From Bifidobacterium lemurum (lineage in GTDB: Bacteria; Actinomycetota; Actinomycetes; Actinomycetales; Bifidobacteriaceae): 64,000 nt of DNA. A program made the translations under genes and the position numbers. The DNA lies in contig NZ_CP062948.1 in assembly GCF_014898175.1 (NCBI RefSeq), positions 682,001-746,000 of the forward strand. Direction: 5' to 3'. Shown here one piece after another: positions 57,975-64,000 of this stretch; positions within the stretch are counted from its first letter, which is position 1; every line of letters begins with the position of its first letter. A model generated the notes under the pieces. It saw only the letters and a list, made by a program, of their open reading frames with translations, was not told the DNA's origin and did no database searches.

Positions 57975-58706
57975 ATGAGTGAAGCGAAGGGAGCGACCGC
58001 CCTGCCGGTTCCGGTGGCGGCGGTGGACAACGACCGTATGGCGCTGCTGGCGATCAAGGGGATTCTGCCGCAGCTGCTGCCCGGCGCGCAGTGGATGTGG
58101 GGCGCGGCCGCCGCGCAGGAGGCCATCGCCAAGGCGCTCGATCCCGACACCCGTCCCCGTCTGCTGATGGTGGATATGTCGCTGGGCGAGTCGACCGGCG
58201 TGAGCGTGTGCCGCAAGATCCGCGCCCGCACCAGTCGCGTGCGCCTGCTGGCGATCACCGCTTTCGCAACGAACACCTATGCCGAGCAGGTCGCCGAGGC
58301 CGGCGCGCAAGGCATCGCGTCCAAAGCGGATGTTCCGCAGCTCGCCCAAGCGCTGCGTGCGGTCGCGTCAGGAGGCGTCTTCAATCCGGATCCCACGCGT
58401 CCGGCCACGTTCCTCACCGCCGAGCGCGCGCACGAGCGGCTGACGCACGGCCCATCCGCAGGGCGGTCCGATTCGGCGGATGCCGGATCGTTCGACGATG
58501 CGCGGGAGGCCGCCGCCCCCAAGTTGGGCGCGAAGGAAGCGGAGACGCTGCATCTGCTGTCGCGCGGCATGTCGTACGAGCAGATCGCCGCGCAGTGGGG
58601 CGTCGCCACGTCGACCGTGCGTACGCACGCGCACCGTGCGGTGGACAAGCTGGGCGCGAACTCGCTCGCCCACGCCATCGCTATCTGGTTGGAATCCGGG
58701 CGTTGA
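57975..58706 (+). CDS. NarL/LuxR-type response regulator
   Basis: 243 residues. The receiver domain has VDND at the acidic pocket and Asp67 in LLMVDMSLGES. The C-terminal HTH is LGAKEAETLHLLSRGMSYEQ, then IAAQWGVATSTVRTHAHRAV. GGAG lies 4 nt before the ATG. It converges on its kinase gene, with the coding sequences overlapping by 26 bp at their 3' ends. The receiver lacks the usual Thr-Ala spacing in its middle, reading ITAFATNTYAEQ, but this is within family range. Confidence 0.9.
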   Translation: MSEAKGATALPVPVAAVDNDRMALLAIKGILPQLLPGAQWMWGAAAAQEAIAKALDPDTRPRLLMVDMSLGESTGVSVCRKIRARTSRVRLLAITAFATNTYAEQVAEAGAQGIASKADVPQLAQALRAVASGGVFNPDPTRPATFLTAERAHERLTHGPSAGRSDSADAGSFDDAREAAAPKLGAKEAETLHLLSRGMSYEQIAAQWGVATSTVRTHAHRAVDKLGANSLAHAIAIWLESGR

Positions 58707-59958
58707 GAATCCACACGCCGTCCTGCACGCCGGTGGCGAGCATGCCGCCCAGCGACTCGACGGCCGTGCGGTGCAGCGACAGCCCCCGACCGTGGCGGAT
58801 GCCGCGCAATACCGCGGGTTTGCGCGAAATCGGATTGGTCGCGGTGATGCGGATCACGTCGCCATCGAGATCGACGGCGACGCCGTAGCCGTCCCCTCCT
58901 TCGACGGGCGGGCAATGGCGCACGATATTCGCATAGGATTCCTCAAGCAGCGCCATCACCGTCTCGCGTAGAGAATCGTCCGTCTCCACGTCGGCGTGCA
59001 AGTCGCCCTCGATATGCGACGAGCCGACGAAGCCCAGCATATGCAGCAGTCGGTCCTGCTCATCCATGAGATTCTCGATGGCGACGTCCAACGCGGGCGC
59101 TTCGGCGGCGGGGCGCGGCGGATCCAGTTCACGTTTGCCGTTGAGGATGTCGATGACCTCGTGCACGCGGTTGAGCGCGTGATGCGAGCGTTCGTAGATC
59201 GCGTCGAGGATCTGCGTGTCGTCTTCGACGCCTTTGGCGCGCCAGGTGAGCATCGCGATGGTGGACATATCATTGGCCACCGAATCGTGAATCATATGGG
59301 CGATCTCCTGCTCGCGGGTGATGCGCCCGAGCATCGCCTCCTCGCGGGCGAGCCGGGCGTTGGCCGTCGCGTTCGAGCTGAACGAATAGCCCAGAATCAC
59401 GGCGAATCCGCTGACCATCATGGAGATAAGCGTTCCGCTGACCATCAAAGCCAACGGCCCGGGCTGATCGGCCGCGTTCGGCGGCGGCACCGTACCCATC
59501 TCGCGCCCCGCATCGATCCACCCCTGCACGAAGCCGCGTACGCCGCTCACCGCCGCGCTGTGCGCGCCGAAGTACACGGAACAGACGGTTTCCACCAGCG
59601 CATACACAACCACCACCGCGGCGCTGACCCATCCGGAAAGCGCATAGCCGATCGCGATGAACAGGCAGAAGGAGACGATCACCACGCCGACATCCATCGG
59701 CGACGTGCCGCTCATCCAAGTCGCCGCAAGACATAGCGGCAAACCGGCCGGCCCCACCACCTGCGGCATATACGGCAGGGCCGCAAGCAATGCGATGCCG
59801 GCGAGCATTCCCAGCATGTCGCCGGGGGTTTTCGGCGGGGCGAGCGCCATCAGCGGCAGCATCGCCACGATGCCGACCGCGCATGCGTTGGAGAGGAGGC
59901 CCGTCTCGCGCCACCATCGTTTCAGCCGTCGCCAGCCGTCCGCCACACGCACATCCAT
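58681..59958 (-). CDS. sensor histidine kinase (HisKA_3/NarX-like)
   Basis: 425 residues. About six membrane segments fill residues 20-210. The phospho-acceptor region is EQEIAHMIHDSVANDMSTI, with the His followed by Asp as in the DesK/NarX class. The ATPase domain has a weak N-box (EESYANIVRHC) and GIRHGRGLSLH. CAGGAGG precedes the ATG at 59958. It is the partner of the response regulator at 57975; the signal is unknown. Confidence 0.88.
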   Translation of the reverse strand: MDVRVADGWRRLKRWWRETGLLSNACAVGIVAMLPLMALAPPKTPGDMLGMLAGIALLAALPYMPQVVGPAGLPLCLAATWMSGTSPMDVGVVIVSFCLFIAIGYALSGWVSAAVVVVYALVETVCSVYFGAHSAAVSGVRGFVQGWIDAGREMGTVPPPNAADQPGPLALMVSGTLISMMVSGFAVILGYSFSSNATANARLAREEAMLGRITREQEIAHMIHDSVANDMSTIAMLTWRAKGVEDDTQILDAIYERSHHALNRVHEVIDILNGKRELDPPRPAAEAPALDVAIENLMDEQDRLLHMLGFVGSSHIEGDLHADVETDDSLRETVMALLEESYANIVRHCPPVEGGDGYGVAVDLDGDVIRITATNPISRKPAVLRGIRHGRGLSLHRTAVESLGGMLATGVQDGVWILNARIPTR

Positions 59959-60043
59959 GTCCGGCCTCCTGTTCTTGCGGACCGTTCTTGCGGACCGTCC
60001 GCCCGCCCCTCCCACCTTATCCGCAGGATCGTCCGCGAACCCA

Positions 60044-60136
60044 CGCTGTCCACGCACGTGTACAACCGCATGCGTTTCCGCCCCGCCAACGTTTGCGGCC
60101 GGACGGTTTCGCGCTGTCCACGCACGTGTACAACCG
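60044..60136. repeat. 25-bp direct repeat in the divergent promoter region
   Basis: CGCTGTCCACGCACGTGTAC followed by AACCG occurs at 60044-60068 and again, identical, at 60112-60136. It lies between the kinase start and the gene at 60222. Confidence 0.85.
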
Positions 60137-60221
60137 GGCGGGTTGGCCGTCGGACGCACATACAGTGAATCCTATGAAACACACGCAGCAATCCGACAAC
60201 CGCATCGCCCGAGGAGAGGCC

Positions 60222-60896
60222 ATGCGCAACCCACAGTCCCAGCCGCAGACGCAGCCGCCGGTCCAACCGCAGTCGCAATCGCTGGCCCAACCGCAGTCGC
60301 AGCCATCGTCCCAACGTCCGCTCCAACGGTCGACCCGTCCGCAGGAATGGCCGACCGCGTGGGATTCGCCGGAAACGAACGGGGCTGGTACGGAGGGTTC
60401 CACGGGTGAACAGTCGCGTCAATGGCGAGCGCTGCCACCTCGCGTGAAGCGGGTGTGGCTGCTCAACCAGGCGATTGCGACGGTTGTGGTATTGGCATGT
60501 TGCGCCGCGGCCGTCGCGGTCTGTCTGATCAATGATTGGTGGGGATTCTGGCCGGGGCTGATCATCGGCGTCGTCGCCGCGGTGGATATCGTCTCGCTGG
60601 CCGTGCAACCGCTGCAGACGGCCTACCAGTACGCGTTCAACCGCTTCGCCATCGGCGAGCGCGAGTTGGTGCTCAAGAAGGGCTGGCTGCTGCGCTCGAC
60701 CACCACGGTGCCGTTCAACCGCGTGCAGCATGTGGACACCAAGCAGGGGCCGGTGCTGCGCGCCTTCGATCTGATGGCGGTGATCGTGCATACCGCGGTG
60801 GGCGAGCACACCATCGAGGCGTTGGATGTCGACGAGGCGCAGCGGGTGGTGGAGCTCATCACCGCGCGCGTGCTCGCCGCGAAGGAGGACCTGTGA
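60222..60896 (+). CDS. PH-domain (bPH2/DUF304) membrane protein, YdbS-like
   Basis: 224 residues. A Gln/Pro-rich cytoplasmic N-terminus of about 65 residues comes first (QSQPQTQPPVQPQSQS), then two membrane segments and one bacterial PH domain: RELVLKKGWLLRSTTTVPF, then NRVQHVDTKQGPVLRAFDLM. GAGGAGAGG precedes the ATG at 60222; an ATG at 60174 is open without a site. It overlaps the next gene by one base. YdbS/YdbT pairs are linked to membrane stress and lantibiotic-type resistance in Bacillus. Confidence 0.88.
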   Translation: MRNPQSQPQTQPPVQPQSQSLAQPQSQPSSQRPLQRSTRPQEWPTAWDSPETNGAGTEGSTGEQSRQWRALPPRVKRVWLLNQAIATVVVLACCAAAVAVCLINDWWGFWPGLIIGVVAAVDIVSLAVQPLQTAYQYAFNRFAIGERELVLKKGWLLRSTTTVPFNRVQHVDTKQGPVLRAFDLMAVIVHTAVGEHTIEALDVDEAQRVVELITARVLAAKEDL

Positions 60897-62743
60897 TGGA
60901 CGGGCGGTTCGACTCCGCGCCGGACCTCACACAGCCCGGTCCCGCATGGCGCCGTCTGCATCCGACCGCGCTGGTTGTGGAATCGGTCGATTCCATAACG
61001 ACGATGGTGAGTCTGACGCTGTCGCTGCTGGTGACGATTAGGATCATCGTGCGGGATTTCGGCCCGTGGGTGTGGGCGCTGCTCGTGCTGGCCGCGGTGG
61101 CGGTGCTCGTCCGTCCGGCGATCATCTGGCTGAACACGCGCTACCGGCTGGATGCCGACGGCCTGTCGTTCAGGTCCGGACTGTTCTTCCGCAAGCGCCG
61201 CGCGATCGGATACGACCGGATCCACGCGATCAGCGCGACGACCCCATGGTATATGCGTCCGTTCAACGTGGTTCGGCTCACCGTCGCGTCCGGCGGCACG
61301 GCCGACGTCGACATCACGCTGGACGCGGTGCCCGTGGCGCTGCAACTCGAATTGGAACGGCTGCGGCAGACGGCGACGAACCAAGGCGTTCCGGCTGATG
61401 TCGGGATGCGGGATGCCGCATCAATCAGCATGCCAGCCGTCCGCGGCGATGCGGCCACCGGCAAGGCGGGTGCGTCCGCTGGCATGGCGGGTGGGCCCGC
61501 TGGCATGGCCGGCGGCACGACCGACAGCGCATCTGGCGGAAGCACCGGCAAAGAATCAGCCGCCTCGAATCGCACCAATCCCATACTCCTGACACCTCAT
61601 GCACTCAATCCCCACACGACCGAACCACACACGACCGAACCACACACGGGCGACTCCCACACGACCGGCCTGCATGCGCCCAATCGGCCGGTGTTCCGCG
61701 CGTCGGTGCGCGACATCATCCTGTTCGCGACCACCGATATCGGCGTCTTCGCCGCCGCATTGGTCGTCTTGGGATTCGTGCAGCAACTGGAGGATCTTGT
61801 GCCGTCGCATTGGGTCGACGTGGCCACGGATTCCGTCGGAGGCTTCGTCGCGCGCGGCGCGTTCGCCATCGCGGCATTGGCCTTGGCGGTGGCCGCGGCC
61901 CTGCTGGCGGTCAGCATCGTCACCTCGATGCTGCGCTTCTACGGGTTTGAAGTATGGCGGCGCGGCGACGACCTGGTGGTGACGCGCGGCCTGCTCACCC
62001 GCCGCACCATGACCATCCCCGTCAGCCGCATCCAGACCATCACCATCAAACAATCGCTGCCGCGCAAGGCGCTGCACCTCTGCTCGGCGGCGGTGGGACT
62101 CAGCACCAGCACCGCAGCCTCCGGCGACGCCGAAGCCATGATGGGAACGAACGTGCTGCCCGTCATCAGCGACAAGCGGGTGTGGGACGCGCTGCGGGAC
62201 ATGCTGCCCGAATGGGATGTGCGCGAGCCGGAGGTCATCCGCACCGGCCGGGGGCTGGAACGTTACTATCTGATCACGCCTGCCGTTCTCGGCACACTGG
62301 TCACGCTGGTCTTCCTCGCCGCCGCGCTGGTCACCTTCCCTGACCTGCCGGCATATGCCAATCCATGGTGGTGGGCCGTGGCGGCCGGGGTGGTGGCGAC
62401 CGTCTGGTGGCTCGCCTGCCGTTGGCTCAAGGCCCGCACGGAAGGCTATGAGCTGCGGTCCGACGGCACGGGCGCGTTGGATGGCAAGGTGAGCCATGCA
62501 CGCCATACCCCCATGCGCATCGCGGTCACCGGCGCAAGCGCGCTCAGCGAACGCACGATGTTCACCCGACGGTCACGCGTGCAAAGCGTGCGGCGCACCA
62601 CCACGCCGTGGCGTATGGCGAACGGCGTCGAACAGGTGTCCATGCCGTTGTTCGTGATGAACGGACAGAGTGAATTGCGCTTCCACGCCATCCGTAGCAA
62701 ACACGTCGCCGAACTGGCCGAATGGGCGGCTCCGGAAGTCTGA
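60896..62743 (+). CDS. membrane protein with several bPH2 domains, YdbT-like
   Basis: 615 residues. Pairs of membrane segments alternate with PH-type domains: RYRLDADGLSFRSGLFFRKR (about residues 80-100), FEVWRRGDDLVVTRGLLTRR (about 350-370) and a third C-terminal unit. A poorly conserved Ala/Gly/Thr/His-rich linker (about 185-265) includes TTEPHTTEPHTGDSHTTG-like repeats. AAGGAGG precedes the ATG, which shares its A with the preceding stop codon. Confidence 0.88.
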   Translation: MDGRFDSAPDLTQPGPAWRRLHPTALVVESVDSITTMVSLTLSLLVTIRIIVRDFGPWVWALLVLAAVAVLVRPAIIWLNTRYRLDADGLSFRSGLFFRKRRAIGYDRIHAISATTPWYMRPFNVVRLTVASGGTADVDITLDAVPVALQLELERLRQTATNQGVPADVGMRDAASISMPAVRGDAATGKAGASAGMAGGPAGMAGGTTDSASGGSTGKESAASNRTNPILLTPHALNPHTTEPHTTEPHTGDSHTTGLHAPNRPVFRASVRDIILFATTDIGVFAAALVVLGFVQQLEDLVPSHWVDVATDSVGGFVARGAFAIAALALAVAAALLAVSIVTSMLRFYGFEVWRRGDDLVVTRGLLTRRTMTIPVSRIQTITIKQSLPRKALHLCSAAVGLSTSTAASGDAEAMMGTNVLPVISDKRVWDALRDMLPEWDVREPEVIRTGRGLERYYLITPAVLGTLVTLVFLAAALVTFPDLPAYANPWWWAVAAGVVATVWWLACRWLKARTEGYELRSDGTGALDGKVSHARHTPMRIAVTGASALSERTMFTRRSRVQSVRRTTTPWRMANGVEQVSMPLFVMNGQSELRFHAIRSKHVAELAEWAAPEV

Positions 62744-62827
62744 ACGGACGAAGCGCTTCTCGATGGGGCCTTGCCTGTCATCCCGAGCACCCCTTATCCC
62801 ACCGTTCCAAGCGAAGCATCTCTCTCC

Positions 62828-62924
62828 GTCATCCTGAGCGAAGCGGAGCGGAGTCGAGGGATCTCTGAACGACTATCGCTACGAGATCCCTCGACTCCGC
62901 ACTTCGTGCTCCGCTCAGGATGAC
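62828..62924. repeat. paired dispersed repeats forming a long hairpin
   Basis: GTCATCCTGAGCGAAGCG on the left faces CGTGCTCCGCTCAGGATGAC on the right. About 40-bp arms surround a short centre with GAACGACTATCGC. A further partial copy lies at 62778-62822. Confidence 0.8.
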
Positions 62925-63005
62925 CAACAAATGAGATGCTCTGGCGCGAGCCGACAACGGACCCGGTCCTGCAATTAGGGACGGCCTGCGGCCGGCTCAA
63001 TACTG

Positions 63006-63105
63006 GCTGGGGGCACCCGTTGTCACGGGTGCCCCCAGCTCAGGTCCTGGTGGACAGCACACTGTGCTGTCCACCAGTCTTCTCGCAACACTAGTTGCAA
63101 GAAGA
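63006..63105 (-). terminator. three consecutive hairpins at the end of leuD
   Basis: In the direction of leuD transcription: 63105-63078 (12-bp arms, one mismatch, containing the last codons and the stop), 63077-63047 (perfect 15-bp arms, CTGGTGGACAGCACA) and 63039-63006 (15-bp arms, GCTGGGGGCACCCGT). They are contiguous or nearly so. No long T run follows. Confidence 0.85.
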
Positions 63106-63771
63106 CAACGGACCTGACCATTCATATTCCACGTCCCGGGCGGATTCGATGCGCTGCTCGGGCAGATGCTTGGCGGGCAGCGTCTTGGGCTTGAAGGGGA
63201 ACTTCTCGGCGCGCATCGCCTCGTAGGCGGCGATGTCGTCCTCATGCTGCAGCGTCAGGTCGATGTCGTCGTAGCCGTTCATCAAACGCCAGCGGGTGTA
63301 GTCGTTGACTTCGAAGGGCAGGGTCACGTCGCCGCAGGTCACCGTGCGCTGCTCCAGATCCACGGTCATCTCGCGGCCGGGCTCCTCTTCGAGCAGCTTC
63401 CACAGCAGCTCGACCGACTCCTGCGGCATAAGAGCCGCCAGCACGCCGTTCTTGGCGGTGTTGCCGTAGAAGATGTCGGCGAAGCTCGGCGCGATCACCA
63501 CGCGGAATCCATAGTCGTGCAGCGCCCACACCGCATGCTCGCGGGATGAGCCGATGCCGAATTCCGGTCCGGCCACCAGAATCTGGCCTTTGGCGAACTC
63601 GCTCTGGTTGAGCACGAATTCCGGATCGCGGCGCCAGGCGTAGAACAGGGCGTCGTCGAAGCCCGTCTTAGTGACGCGCTTCAAGAACACGGCGGGGATG
63701 ATCTGGTCGGTATCGACGTTCGAACGGCGCAGCGGCACGCCCACACCCGTCAGCGTAGTCAGTTTTTCCAT
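63091..63771 (-). CDS. leuD: 3-isopropylmalate dehydratase small subunit
   Basis: 226 residues. [18 protein letters not shown] and [19 protein letters not shown] are the LeuD signatures. It forms the [4Fe-4S] isomerase with LeuC in leucine synthesis. AAGGAC precedes the ATG at 63771. The final codons TCTTCTTGCAACTAG form the first arm of a hairpin, so the stop codon sits in its loop. leuC is 182 nt upstream. Confidence 0.96.
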   Translation of the reverse strand: MEKLTTLTGVGVPLRRSNVDTDQIIPAVFLKRVTKTGFDDALFYAWRRDPEFVLNQSEFAKGQILVAGPEFGIGSSREHAVWALHDYGFRVVIAPSFADIFYGNTAKNGVLAALMPQESVELLWKLLEEEPGREMTVDLEQRTVTCGDVTLPFEVNDYTRWRLMNGYDDIDLTLQHEDDIAAYEAMRAEKFPFKPKTLPAKHLPEQRIESARDVEYEWSGPLSSCN

Positions 63772-63812
63772 GGGTTTGTCCTTGCTTTCGGGCCCCACGC
63801 GGGGGCCTTGCT

Positions 63813-63927
63813 GAGTTTGGTGTGCCCGAATCGGAAACCAGACGGAATCCGAACATCAGAAACGGCGGAATTAAGCCATTTCCATTTTCGGTTTTCGCCC
63901 GGTTTTCCAACCGTGCGCACCAAACTC
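63813..63927. repeat. inverted repeat in the leuC-leuD spacer
   Basis: GAGTTTGGTGTGC (63813-63825) pairs with 63915-63927 over 13 bp with one mismatch. A smaller hairpin (GGCCCC with GGGGCC, 63791-63807) lies just before the leuD ribosome site. Confidence 0.65.
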
Positions 63928-63952
63928 GCATATGCGGGTTTTCGGGTTGGGT

Positions 63953-64000
63953 TTAGAGGTCGGCGGGGCTTGAGATCGTGCCGCGGATGGCGGTCGCGGC
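63953..64000 (-). CDS. leuC: 3-isopropylmalate dehydratase large subunit, C-terminal end
   Basis: The last 15 codons and stop TAA, reading AATAIRGTISSPADL. This ending and the position just upstream of leuD fit LeuC; the rest lies beyond the window edge. Confidence 0.8.
   Translation of the reverse strand, partial: AATAIRGTISSPADL

Overview
The window reads as a stretch of a Bifidobacterium chromosome; I cannot fix the species from sequence alone. The base composition is GC-rich. The housekeeping proteins are actinobacterial in style: a NusG with an acidic N-terminal extension, an RNase E/G with a long Arg/Asp-rich N-terminus, and a Maf-Nudix fusion. The amino-acid biosynthesis clusters (argS-lysA, hom-thrB, leuC-leuD) and the LPxTG-type pilus genes also fit that genus.

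Layout. 1-2784: the start of a membrane-anchored GH3 glycosidase, divergent from an AgrA/AgrC-like two-component pair whose kinase is frameshifted. 3160-12361: rplA and rplK, then a six-gene amide-utilisation cassette (AtzH-amidase fusion, ABC importer, acetamidase/formamidase, FadR-type regulator), then nusG, secE and tRNA-Trp. The cassette sits inside what is normally one secE-nusG-rplK-rplA transcription unit. 12474-18321: aspartate aminotransferase, a secreted polysaccharide deacetylase, proB and obgE. 18405-29275: an accessory island between obgE and rpmA. It holds a toxin-antitoxin-like pair, an orphan gene with an Xre regulator, and a sortase-dependent pilus cluster. 29720-33392: rpmA, rplU and RNase E/G. 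33630-42378: dapE, a repeat-rich LAxTG surface protein, an AEC permease, a MacB-like ABC transporter and Maf-Nudix. 42742-51779: thrB, hom, a glucose-type PTS (EIICB and EIIA), lysA and argS. 52136-62743: TetR with an MFS exporter, murA, a dihydroorotate dehydrogenase, a NarL-type response regulator with its kinase, and a YdbS/YdbT-like pair. 63091-64000: leuD and the end of leuC.

The strongest finding is in the pilus island. The large LPLTG pilin carries an 11-base G tract directly after its start codon, and 11 G puts the signal peptide out of frame while 10 G would restore it. The same gene is also cut by a 1476-bp insertion sequence with a 5-bp target duplication (GGTAG in the gene's reading direction, CTACC on the plus strand). 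Removing the element and one G gives a single open frame of about 1305 codons. A second tract (C10) lies about 100 bp upstream of the repeat-rich surface protein, so surface-structure switching may operate at two places.

The intergenic spaces are rich in structured repeats. They include a dispersed family with the core GTCATCCTGAGCGGAG, palindromes on both sides of the TetR-MFS module, a 160-bp element with 37-bp perfect inverted arms, a 17-bp minisatellite, a large palindrome at 37807-37928, and three consecutive hairpins at the end of leuD. All coordinates, motif matches and arm lengths come from reading the sequence. Family assignments rest on recognised motifs, not on database searches.
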